A stretch of 64,000 nucleotides of DNA from Saprospiraceae bacterium (GTDB taxonomy: Bacteria > Bacteroidota > Bacteroidia > Chitinophagales > Saprospiraceae). Every line of letters starts with the position of its first letter. Within the stretch, counting starts at the first letter, position 1. The notes beneath the pieces are model-generated. The model searched no databases, was not told the origin of the DNA, and saw only the letters and a list, made by a program, of their open reading frames with translations. The stretch spans positions 62,001 through 126,000 of the forward strand of contig JANQQI010000087.1 of assembly GCA_028285085.1 (NCBI GenBank). Direction: 5' to 3'. Shown here piece by piece: positions 19,338 to 28,675 of this stretch. The translations under genes were made by a program, and so were the position numbers.

Positions 19338-22300
19338 TTAGAAAGTAAAATTGAGGCCAAAAATAAAGGTCTTTGATTGGGGGTAATTCCCAAGATCTAC
19401 GCCTCGCATGGAAGAACTACTAAATGCGCTGACTTCTGGATCATAGCCGCTGTAATCCGTTAAGGTCCATAGATTAATGGCATTAAAATATACGCGTGCA
19501 TTACTCAGCCAAGCAATATTCTTAGCATTGAAATTATAGCCTATCTGCACATTTTTTAATCGAATAAAACTACCGTCCTCTACGAAACGATCAGAAAATA
19601 AACTATTTCCATTATCCAAATTGATCTGTCGGAATGCATCGGAAGTTCCTTCGCCAGTCCAGGCATTTTCGTAAACAGAAAGAGGAATATTTCTGCGTCC
19701 ATCCAAATTATGGAATCGAATATTGAGCGTATTGATAATGTCTGCCCCCACTACTCCCTGGAAGAAGACACTCAGATCAAAGCCTTTCCAGGTAACTGTA
19801 TTAGAAAGCCCCCAAATAAAATCTGGATTAACATCACCGATGACGGTTTGATCCAGACTAGAGATGGTCCCATCATTATTAATATCTTCATATTTAATTT
19901 GTCCGATAGCCGCATTGGGTTGTACACCGACATAAGCATCCACTTCTTCTTGATTTTGGAAAATTCCAGCTTCTTTGTACCCGTATATCGTTCCGATGGG
20001 AAGGCCAACTCTTTGAATAAAGGGGAAAACCGTTAATCCATTGCCTGCTCCAAGCCGACCGGCAAATTGTTCTTCTACGTTTCCAATATTGGTAATCTCA
20101 TTTCTGTTGATCGAAAAATTACCGGATACTTGCCAAGTAACCTTTTTTCTAATCGGATAAAATCCTAATTCTAATTCGAAACCATTATTTTCAATAGAGC
20201 CCGCATTAATCAATGCACTGGTAAATCCAGTATTAGGCGCTAGAGTGATTTGTTGTAACAAATCATTCGTTTCTTTTTGATAATAATTGAGGGTAGAAAA
20301 AAGCTTCCCGTTCCATAATTCGAGGTCTAATCCAATATTGACTTGCGAGGTCGTCTCCCACTTCAGATCGTTATTTTGCAGACGCCCTTCTATGACAGCG
20401 GGCACCAATTGATTATTAAAAGAAGTGGTTACACCTTCGATAGTCGCTAACGATTGATATGGGTTTACTGCTTGATTACCCGATTGGCCATAGCTTAATC
20501 TTAGTTTTAGATTCGTAATGGTTTTATGATCTTTTAAAAAGGGTTCTTCTGTGGCGCGCCAAGCAAAGGCGAAAGAATAGAATGGTGCCCATTTATTATT
20601 CGCCGCAAATTTTGAAGAACCATCATATCGGAAAGTCCCGGTAAAAAGATATTTCTCATCCAGGATATAATTTGCTCTACCCAACCAAGAGGCGAGTTCC
20701 CACTTAGCCGTATTGGTACGAGTAGGTACATGAGAAAGGCCTGTTTGTAACGCAAAATAGGACAACGCATCGTCCGCAAAATCTCTTGCTTCATTATTGA
20801 TCCAATAATCTCGGTTGGTCTCATAGGTAAAACCACCCATCACTTCTAATCTGCTTCTTCCGAAGCGGGTATTATATCGCAATAAATTTTCGTTGATCAA
20901 ATTGGTGAACTCGTTAGAGGAAACAACGGCCAAACCATTTAATCCGAAACCTTCTGCTACCGTTCTTGGATAGTAGGTGTTATTATTTCGATCAATGTAA
21001 TTTGCGGCTAAACGAATATCGGCACTCAGTCCTTCATATAATTTAATACTAGTATTGATCCCGCCGATGATTCTCGTAAAATTATGCTGCTCCGTCACTT
21101 CATCCGTATATCGAAGTGGGTTGGCTCCAAATTGCTGAAATATATTGGGGTCTTCCAATCGAGGATCCTCGGGATCCATTTCTATCAATTTCACAATGCC
21201 ATCTTCACTTCTTTCAACGGGCCTGATTGGCGTATAATTTAAAACGGAACGGACAATACCACCAGCGGCCTGCGTAGTATTCGTGGAAGTTCGTACCAAA
21301 CTGTTTTGGGAACGGGTAACGGCAAGATTTCCACTGACCGTAATCCAGTCATTCACCGCATAATTGATATTGGTCCTTAAACCTCCGCGTTGAAATGCTG
21401 AACCTTTAATGATGCCTTCCTGATCTAGATAGTTGAGTAACACCGAATAATTCCCTTTGGCATTTCCGCCGGAAAACCCTAATTGGTAATCTTGCACTGT
21501 AGAGGTTTGATAAACCTCATCTTGCCAATCCACATAGGCCTCATCACCGAGAGCCACCACTTCGCTGATCGTGGGCTTGGAAGGATTGCTGGTGGTATCA
21601 GGCGCCCAGGGAAATGATTCTACCGGAAGTCCCGCATTTTCGTAAGCTGTATTTTGATACTCCATAAATTGTTGAGCATCCAATAGTTCAATCTTATTTC
21701 TGATCCTGGAAACGCCATAGGACATATTAAAGGAGACCTGCCCCTTTCCCTCTTGTCCTTTTTTAGTTGTAATTAATACGACTCCATTTGCCCCTCTGGA
21801 ACCATAAATAGCGGTAGCGGAAGCATCTTTTAAGATTTCAATGCTTTCAATATCCGATGGTGATATAGTAGATAAAACATTGGTATTCGAAACGATTTGA
21901 TTATTAGGTTCGGATGCGCCCAGGTTATTCTGACTTGCGGCCGGATTAGTGACCGGAATACCGTCTATAACATAAAGTGGTTCGTTGCCCCCAAGTATAG
22001 AATTCGTTCCACGTATTTGAATAGAGATGCCTGCTCCCGGAGCCGCATCGCCTTGTGTTACCTGAACTCCGGCGATTCGACCTTGAAGGCCTTGCTCCAA
22101 AGAAGCAATCGTGGTTTTAGATAAATCTGCTGATTTTACGGAGGAAACGGATCCCGTAAGGTCACTTTTTTTAGTCGAACCATAGCCAATGACGACGACT
22201 TCATCTAGTAATGCCATTTCGGTTTTTAAAACGACATTAATATCTCCCCCACTCGTAACTGTCCGCTCTTCCTTTGAATATCCAGTGTAACTAAACACCA

Positions 22301-22529
22301 AAAGATCATTCATTTCAGCTTCAAGATAATAGTCACCATTTAAATCCGTAACGGTTCCTACAGCTTTTCCTTTGATGCCGACGGTAACGCCAATTAGCAA
22401 CTCCCCATCTTCTGCCTGAACATTCCCTTTAATGGTCATCGATTGAGCAAATAAGGTTGAAGTCGTACCGCATAAAAGCAGAATTAAAACTAAGCGGCAC
22501 CGAGGGTAGAACTTTTGCAATAAGGTCAT
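19338..22529 (-). CDS. SusC/RagA-family TonB-dependent receptor
   Basis: 1063 aa; CarboxypepD_reg-like N-terminus, DEVVVIGYGSTKKSDLTGSVSSV, LYVIDGIPV, IEILKDASATAIYGSRGANGVVLITTKKG. Confidence 0.96.
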   Translation of the reverse strand: MTLLQKFYPRCRLVLILLLCGTTSTLFAQSMTIKGNVQAEDGELLIGVTVGIKGKAVGTVTDLNGDYYLEAEMNDLLVFSYTGYSKEERTVTSGGDINVVLKTEMALLDEVVVIGYGSTKKSDLTGSVSSVKSADLSKTTIASLEQGLQGRIAGVQVTQGDAAPGAGISIQIRGTNSILGGNEPLYVIDGIPVTNPAASQNNLGASEPNNQIVSNTNVLSTISPSDIESIEILKDASATAIYGSRGANGVVLITTKKGQEGKGQVSFNMSYGVSRIRNKIELLDAQQFMEYQNTAYENAGLPVESFPWAPDTTSNPSKPTISEVVALGDEAYVDWQDEVYQTSTVQDYQLGFSGGNAKGNYSVLLNYLDQEGIIKGSAFQRGGLRTNINYAVNDWITVSGNLAVTRSQNSLVRTSTNTTQAAGGIVRSVLNYTPIRPVERSEDGIVKLIEMDPEDPRLEDPNIFQQFGANPLRYTDEVTEQHNFTRIIGGINTSIKLYEGLSADIRLAANYIDRNNNTYYPRTVAEGFGLNGLAVVSSNEFTNLINENLLRYNTRFGRSRLEVMGGFTYETNRDYWINNEARDFADDALSYFALQTGLSHVPTRTNTAKWELASWLGRANYILDEKYLFTGTFRYDGSSKFAANNKWAPFYSFAFAWRATEEPFLKDHKTITNLKLRLSYGQSGNQAVNPYQSLATIEGVTTSFNNQLVPAVIEGRLQNNDLKWETTSQVNIGLDLELWNGKLFSTLNYYQKETNDLLQQITLAPNTGFTSALINAGSIENNGFELELGFYPIRKKVTWQVSGNFSINRNEITNIGNVEEQFAGRLGAGNGLTVFPFIQRVGLPIGTIYGYKEAGIFQNQEEVDAYVGVQPNAAIGQIKYEDINNDGTISSLDQTVIGDVNPDFIWGLSNTVTWKGFDLSVFFQGVVGADIINTLNIRFHNLDGRRNIPLSVYENAWTGEGTSDAFRQINLDNGNSLFSDRFVEDGSFIRLKNVQIGYNFNAKNIAWLSNARVYFNAINLWTLTDYSGYDPEVSAFSSSSMRGVDLGNYPQSKTFIFGLNFTF

Positions 22530-22827
22530 ACAATTTGTGATTAGAATAGATTAAAAAGTAGAACCAAATATCTCAAGTACACCCAAAAAAGAGGAGAGCA
22601 TTATAAATCAAAAACAAGGGGTATTTGTTACAAACCAGCCAAATTCAAGCCTTTTCGGGTATTTCCGTTACATACACCCCTCTTCTTTGAACGAAACCCC
22701 TACTAGCCAAAAATCACTCATCTACTACTTTAGCAAAACCAAAAAGAAACATCAAACTGTCTGTAAAATTTTTACTTCTGGCATCCAAAAATGCTAAGAC
22801 TACCTTTTCACTTAAAAAATATTATTT

Positions 22828-24756
22828 ATGAAATCATTATTACAAAAACTAGTTACGTTACTAGCAATATTGCTAACGGCCAATATGGTATCCGCTCAAT
22901 GTAATGGCGATATCATTACCAACGGTGGCTTCGAAACCGGTATGACAGATTGGTGGAATTGGCATGATAACAGTCCTGATTCTTATACTTTCGCAACCAG
23001 TGATGATGCCTTTTCCGGGGACAGTAGTTTGGTCATCAACGTTCTGGAAGATACCGATGTCATCCCTGGCGGTCAGGGAGGAGAATATAACAGCCGGCCT
23101 CAAACGAACCCAGTAATCGGTGGACAGTTTTATGAGATTAAATTTTATGCAAAGAGTTCACTAGATAATACCAATCTCCCCATCTATATAAAAGACGAAA
23201 ACGATGGCTGGGCGTTATTGCATAGCGATGTGGTAACCGTTGGAACAGATTGGACAGAGGTCACTTCATTATATCAAGCAGATGTAGATCGTCCAGATAT
23301 CCATCTTGAAATCAAAGTATATAATGCAGACTTCCACGAACCATATTCCGTTTGGATTGATGAGGTAGCGATTTGTCCTACTGAGATTTTAACAAATACT
23401 TGCACAGATAATAAGGTAATTAATCCTGGATTCGAAGATGGTGCCGATTCGGAATGGTGGACTTGGCACGGAGGAGATGAGACGGATTATGAATTTTTAA
23501 CGGGGACCGAAGGTGCAGTAGGTAATGCCAGTGCACAGATGAATATTTTGAAAGCGTCTTCGGAATTAACCGGAACGGGAGAATTTAATAGCCGACCTCA
23601 GATATCACCGGTTGTTGCTGGTCAAAACTATCGCGTCACCACTTGGGCCAAGAGTACAGAAGAAAATACAATTATTCAGGTTTGGGTAAAAGATGAATTT
23701 GACGGTTGGACTACCTTAGGCAATGCCGATCTTACGATTGGAACTGATTGGACAGAAGCCACCTTCGTTTTTGAGAATACGACCGATCGAGATGATGTGC
23801 ATCTTGAGTTGAAAGTGTTCAATGAAGGATTCACCGCGCCCTACAGTGTTTGGTTCGATGAAGTATCTATTTGTGAAACAGACGATGAGCCCGGCACGAC
23901 TGAGCCTGATGAGGATCCGGTGGTCTACGGATCGGCGACCAGTATCACAACTTGTTCTACCAATTTAACCGATGATATTTTGGATACCGATATGCCTAAT
24001 GATGGTATGGGTTGGGATATCTGGGATGGCAGTGACGACTTGGACCTCTCTACATTTATGCTTGATCCGGTACTTCCTTACTCGGGCGATAATTCTGTGA
24101 GAATAGACATTACTGAAGATCATGATGTTGCAGAATTCCACCATCGTTTTGGCTCTGATCTATTATTGGAAGATGGCCAGGAGTATACCGTAAGCCTCTG
24201 GATGAGAAGCAATGTACCCGACGGTGATACCATCCGAGCTTATACCAGAGCCGTAAGGGATACCGACTGGACAGCACAATTTGCCGCAGACTTCATTTCT
24301 ACTTCTAACGAATGGTTAAACTACTCCTATACCTTTATTGCTGATGGTACCTGGGATAATGCTTTCCTGGAACTGAAAATATATCGCTTAACGCCATTCA
24401 CGGAAGCATATAGTGTATGGTTAGACGATATTCAAGTTTGTAATTCAAATGATGCGATGACCGATGTAGATGACTTAGAAGAACTCGGCTTTGAGGCCAC
24501 GCTTTCACCAAATCCGGTACTTGCTTCAGTCGCTGCAAACCTCAGCATCGAATCTGATACACAGTTAGATCGTACCAAAATTCAAGTCATTGATGTCTTA
24601 GGAAAAACGGTGTGGTCTTCCATTACAACTATTCAACAGGGCAAACAGTCATTGGAGATCCCTACAGCGGACTTAGCCAATGGTATTTACTTTGTAAATA
24701 TTCTCTACAACGGATACGTGAAAACATTGAAATTACAGGTCATAAGTCGTCTCTAA
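22828..24756 (+). CDS. secreted protein with three CBM4/9-like modules and T9SS sorting domain
   Basis: Signal peptide; repeated NGGFETG...NSRPQ...YSVWIDEVAIC units; C-term LSPNPV...LANGIYFVNILYNGYVKTLKLQV. Confidence 0.8.
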   Translation: MKSLLQKLVTLLAILLTANMVSAQCNGDIITNGGFETGMTDWWNWHDNSPDSYTFATSDDAFSGDSSLVINVLEDTDVIPGGQGGEYNSRPQTNPVIGGQFYEIKFYAKSSLDNTNLPIYIKDENDGWALLHSDVVTVGTDWTEVTSLYQADVDRPDIHLEIKVYNADFHEPYSVWIDEVAICPTEILTNTCTDNKVINPGFEDGADSEWWTWHGGDETDYEFLTGTEGAVGNASAQMNILKASSELTGTGEFNSRPQISPVVAGQNYRVTTWAKSTEENTIIQVWVKDEFDGWTTLGNADLTIGTDWTEATFVFENTTDRDDVHLELKVFNEGFTAPYSVWFDEVSICETDDEPGTTEPDEDPVVYGSATSITTCSTNLTDDILDTDMPNDGMGWDIWDGSDDLDLSTFMLDPVLPYSGDNSVRIDITEDHDVAEFHHRFGSDLLLEDGQEYTVSLWMRSNVPDGDTIRAYTRAVRDTDWTAQFAADFISTSNEWLNYSYTFIADGTWDNAFLELKIYRLTPFTEAYSVWLDDIQVCNSNDAMTDVDDLEELGFEATLSPNPVLASVAANLSIESDTQLDRTKIQVIDVLGKTVWSSITTIQQGKQSLEIPTADLANGIYFVNILYNGYVKTLKLQVISRL

Positions 24757-24781
24757 AGCGTAGTGACGAACGCAGTAACTC

Positions 24782-24815
24782 AAAGGCCAATATCTCTTTA
24801 AGATATTAGGCCTTT
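24782..24815. terminator. intergenic hairpin, terminator-like
   Basis: AAAGGCC-a-ATATCT-cttta-AGATAT-ta-GGCCTTT between the 22828-24756 gene and the next ORF. Confidence 0.6.
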
Positions 24816-24856
24816 GGGTGTACTTTAAAAAAAACAGAAATATTTCGTTTAAAAAA

Positions 24857-27800
24857 ATGTCTATGAAATCCCCATTACTATTTCTTCTTTTATTGCTTTC
24901 TTTTAATGCGACTCTTGCTCAAAATTTCTTCGAAGAGATCACCACTGAAGCGGGTATTTTAGATCCAGGTAATAAGAACCATGGCATCGCTTTCGCCGAT
25001 TTTGATAATGATGGAGATGAAGACATTTATGCTTTTACTCGATTAAATGAAAATAAGCTCTATGAAAATCTTGGCGATGGCACGTTCAATAATGTCGCAA
25101 CCATAGCAGGCGTAGATCATTCGGGTAGTACAAGAGCTGCCGTTTGGGGAGATGTCAATAATGATGGTTGGATCGATTTGTACATTGGATCTTACCAGGA
25201 AGCGGATCGATTGTATTTAAATAATGGCCCCATCAATAATGGTGACGTGACCTTCACAGATATTACCTTCGATGCCGGCATTTTCAATGAAGAAGAAACG
25301 ATATCTGTTCATATGGCAGATATTGACAATGATGGATTTTTAGACATTTATGTCGCTAATTTTCTAGCGGATAATAAACTCTATAAAAATAATGGGAATC
25401 TCACCTTCTCCGACTACACCAACACGGCAGGCGTAAATGATGATTCCTATTCAATGGCTTGTGCCTTTTTCGATTACGACAATGATGGCGATCAGGATTT
25501 GTACTTAGCTCATGATTTTGAAATACCAAACATACTTTTTCAAAATGATGGCGCAGGTAATTTTACAAACGTCGCTAATAGCGCAGGTGTTGATTATGCT
25601 GGTCATGGAATGGGTGTGGATGTAGCTGACATTAATCGAGATGGCGCGCTGGATTTTTATATTACGGACCTGGATGAGAATGTCCTCTTCCTCAATAATG
25701 GCGATGGCACTTTTTCAAATATTTCTAATACGGCGGGTATCGAAGATTTAGGAATGGGTTGGAGTACCATGTTCCTCGATTTTGATAATGACGGCTGGCA
25801 GGATATTTATGTGGTAAATGATTCGCAGTTTTCACCTGAGCCGAATGTTTTATATCGTAATAATGGAGATAATACCTTCAGCATCGTCGCTGCAACAGAA
25901 GCCATCTCTTCGGCTGGTGCTGGTACCGGGGGCGCCGTCGCAGATATCAATAATGATGGCTTCGTGGATATTGCTATTGCCAACACGCTTGGGAGTTCGG
26001 GCAACCAGCTTTTCCAAAACATGGGGAATACGAACAATTGGATTGGATTTAAACTAATTGGCACCAAAAGCAATACATCAGCTGTAGGCAGTAAGATTGA
26101 AATCGAATATGGCAATGGTCTTTATCAGCAAGATGTTATTTCAGCCGGTACTGGCTTTGCGGGAGCGAATACACTGAATGTTCATTTTGGTTTAGCCGAT
26201 CATGATGTCATTTCATTGCTTAGAGTATCCTGGCCAAGTGGTCAAGTAGAAACGTTTAATAATCTCAGTGCAGGCGAAATTTATACCATTGAAGAAGAAC
26301 AAAATCCGATTATCAACGCCCTGACTGTTAATGACTCCACCGTAGAAAAATACGGGAAGTTTGAATGCACGCTAGATATTGATGCGGTTTATGATAATCC
26401 ATATGACTATGATCAAGTTCAAATAAGTGCGGTCTTCACCGCGCCATCGGGTGTGGAGAGAAGTGTCGATGGTTTTTATATGCAAGATTTCGACTTGAAT
26501 ACTACAAACGGCAGCATCACTGAAGTTGGCGAGGGTGGATTTAAAATTCGATTCTCTCCCGATGAAATCGGCGACTGGACTTTTCAAGCGACTTTAACCG
26601 ACTCAACCGGTACGACCACCTACGACCCGCAAAGTTTCGAATGTGTAGAGATTTCGAGTGAAAACAACAAAGGTTTTGTCCGAACCGGATTGACTAATTA
26701 TTTGGAATACGACAATGGCGATCAATATATATTGGTAGGGGAAAACATGGCTTGGGAAAACACCAATCCTTATACCAATTACAAAAGTTGGCTCACCAAA
26801 CTCAATGACAATGGGGGCAATTTTATCCGGCTCTGGCACGCCCATTGGGGCTTAGGCATTGAATGGGAGAATGGCTGGGATGATTTTGAAGGCTTACGAA
26901 GATATAAGGAAAGTAATTGTTTTTACCAGGACTGGCTCTATGACTATTGTGCAGACCGGGGTATCCACATTATGCTCGCTTTACAGCATCATGGCCCCGT
27001 ATCCAGCAATGTCAACCCCAATTGGAATGAAAGCCCCTATAATGTGGCTAATGGTGGCCCTTGCCAAAACACCTGGGATTTTTTCACCAATGAAGAAGCA
27101 AAAAATCATACTAAAAACCGCTACCGATACATCGTTGCCCGCTGGGGATATTCTCGCAGCATTATGTCGTGGGAATTATTTAACGAAGTCAACTGGACAG
27201 ACAATTTCGAAAGCTACCTTACTGAAATCCAGGACTGGCACGCTGAGATGGCCGGCTACTTAAAAACGATTGACCCTTATAGCCATCTCGTTACCACGAG
27301 CTACGCGCATTCGGATCAAGATCCGGTAGTTTGGTCAAACCCGGATATGGACTTTACCCAAACCCATTATTATATCAATACCGGCAATTTGGAAAAAGCA
27401 CTGGTGGGAGGCATAAGATCCTACCTTGAAGACTTTGATAAGCCTACGCTCAACGGTGAATTCGGTCTGGGTGGTAATCCTAACTTATCGAATGCAGACG
27501 CAGACGGTATTCATTTGCACAACTCCATGTGGGGTTCCTTGTTCGGCGGCGGTATGGGTACAGCCATGACTTGGTGGTGGGATGTATATGTACACCCGAG
27601 AGACTTGTATTATCACTTCGCCCCCATTCGGACGATACTGGATGATATTTCTTTTGTCGAAAAAGATATGCGCCCGACTTTATCTTACACGACTGGCGCC
27701 TCAGGAGATTTGCTGCTTACGCCAAGTCTGGGATGGGGTGCTTTAGGTGATCCTTCTATCACGATCAATCAAAACGGGACCACAACGCCCGAGGCCCCTG

Positions 27801-28666
27801 CCCTGAGTCAGTACCTTTATGGCTCATTGTGGAATACCGAATTTCGAAGTCCGCCCACCTTTATCGTTGATTATCCGGCGGAGGGTGAATTTACCGTCAG
27901 AACAGGTGGAAGTGCAGGTCAAAGTCCCAAAGTCACGATTTACTTAAATGGAGAGATGGTACTTGACGACCTTGCTTTCCCAAATCAAGATCATACGATT
28001 ATCATCCCGGCTGGTCCGAATGAAATAATGGTCGATAATCTTGGTACAGACTGGGTGAGTATCACTTCTTATAACTTTTCGGGTGTAGGTTCAAAAATTG
28101 ATTCTTACACCTTATTGGCGGATGACAAAGACGAAGCGGCAGGTTGGGTTTTGAATAATGAATACAACCATATCAATATAGATGAAAATGGCGTACCCGA
28201 GTCGGTGACTGGTGGAGAATTAATTATAGATGATTTTGTAGATGGCACCTATTTCATCAAATGGTATGATTGCCTGACCGGTGAAATCGTCAATACAGAA
28301 GAGTTAGTCACCACAGATAATCAAATCATAGCTAGTATCCCGGAGTTGTATTGGGATTTAGCGTTTAAAATCGATGAGGAAGAAGTGATGGTAAATACCA
28401 ACGCTATAGCAGCTGCTGATCCCTTAGTTTTTAATGTCTATCCGAATCCAGTAAGAGCCGGAAATGAAATAAACATGCAACTATCAAATCAATTCCCTGA
28501 AAGTGGACGCTTTTCTTTGTTGGATGCCAGTGGAAAATTAGTATACCAACAGCGAACGGCCACTACAGTAGTGCTACCTAAAACTTTACCATCCGGCATT
28601 TATTGGGTAAAAGTAGATGTCGGTGGTAAGGTAGGTACTCGACCCATTTTTGTTGAGACATATTGA
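24857..28666 (+). CDS. FG-GAP/VCBS-repeat + ASPIC/UnbV + DUF5060 + GH5-like catalytic domain + T9SS sorting domain fusion
   Basis: Repeated FADFDNDGDEDIYA/MADIDNDGFLDIYV motifs, VGSKIEIEYGNGLYQQDVISAGTGF...VSWPSGQVETF, FECTLDIDAVYDNPYDYDQVQISAVFTAPSG, WELFNEVN and LNGEFG catalytic-type motifs, C-terminal VYPNPV...LPSGIYWVKVDVGGKVGTRPIFVE. The ORF track starts at GTG 24818; MSMKSPLLFLLLLLSFNATLAQ (24857) gives a signal peptide. Confidence 0.8.
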   Translation: MSMKSPLLFLLLLLSFNATLAQNFFEEITTEAGILDPGNKNHGIAFADFDNDGDEDIYAFTRLNENKLYENLGDGTFNNVATIAGVDHSGSTRAAVWGDVNNDGWIDLYIGSYQEADRLYLNNGPINNGDVTFTDITFDAGIFNEEETISVHMADIDNDGFLDIYVANFLADNKLYKNNGNLTFSDYTNTAGVNDDSYSMACAFFDYDNDGDQDLYLAHDFEIPNILFQNDGAGNFTNVANSAGVDYAGHGMGVDVADINRDGALDFYITDLDENVLFLNNGDGTFSNISNTAGIEDLGMGWSTMFLDFDNDGWQDIYVVNDSQFSPEPNVLYRNNGDNTFSIVAATEAISSAGAGTGGAVADINNDGFVDIAIANTLGSSGNQLFQNMGNTNNWIGFKLIGTKSNTSAVGSKIEIEYGNGLYQQDVISAGTGFAGANTLNVHFGLADHDVISLLRVSWPSGQVETFNNLSAGEIYTIEEEQNPIINALTVNDSTVEKYGKFECTLDIDAVYDNPYDYDQVQISAVFTAPSGVERSVDGFYMQDFDLNTTNGSITEVGEGGFKIRFSPDEIGDWTFQATLTDSTGTTTYDPQSFECVEISSENNKGFVRTGLTNYLEYDNGDQYILVGENMAWENTNPYTNYKSWLTKLNDNGGNFIRLWHAHWGLGIEWENGWDDFEGLRRYKESNCFYQDWLYDYCADRGIHIMLALQHHGPVSSNVNPNWNESPYNVANGGPCQNTWDFFTNEEAKNHTKNRYRYIVARWGYSRSIMSWELFNEVNWTDNFESYLTEIQDWHAEMAGYLKTIDPYSHLVTTSYAHSDQDPVVWSNPDMDFTQTHYYINTGNLEKALVGGIRSYLEDFDKPTLNGEFGLGGNPNLSNADADGIHLHNSMWGSLFGGGMGTAMTWWWDVYVHPRDLYYHFAPIRTILDDISFVEKDMRPTLSYTTGASGDLLLTPSLGWGALGDPSITINQNGTTTPEAPALSQYLYGSLWNTEFRSPPTFIVDYPAEGEFTVRTGGSAGQSPKVTIYLNGEMVLDDLAFPNQDHTIIIPAGPNEIMVDNLGTDWVSITSYNFSGVGSKIDSYTLLADDKDEAAGWVLNNEYNHINIDENGVPESVTGGELIIDDFVDGTYFIKWYDCLTGEIVNTEELVTTDNQIIASIPELYWDLAFKIDEEEVMVNTNAIAAADPLVFNVYPNPVRAGNEINMQLSNQFPESGRFSLLDASGKLVYQQRTATTVVLPKTLPSGIYWVKVDVGGKVGTRPIFVETY

Positions 28667-28675
28667 TTTGGACCT

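Noticed and set aside
19710-20036. 108-aa ORF antisense to SusC (and the similar shadows within SusC)
   Set aside because: Antisense/frame shadows of a strongly conserved gene.
25000-26000. Tandem DNA repeat in the 24857-28666 gene
   Set aside because: The periodicity reflects protein-level FG-GAP (DxDxDG) repeats, not a separate DNA repeat or CRISPR.
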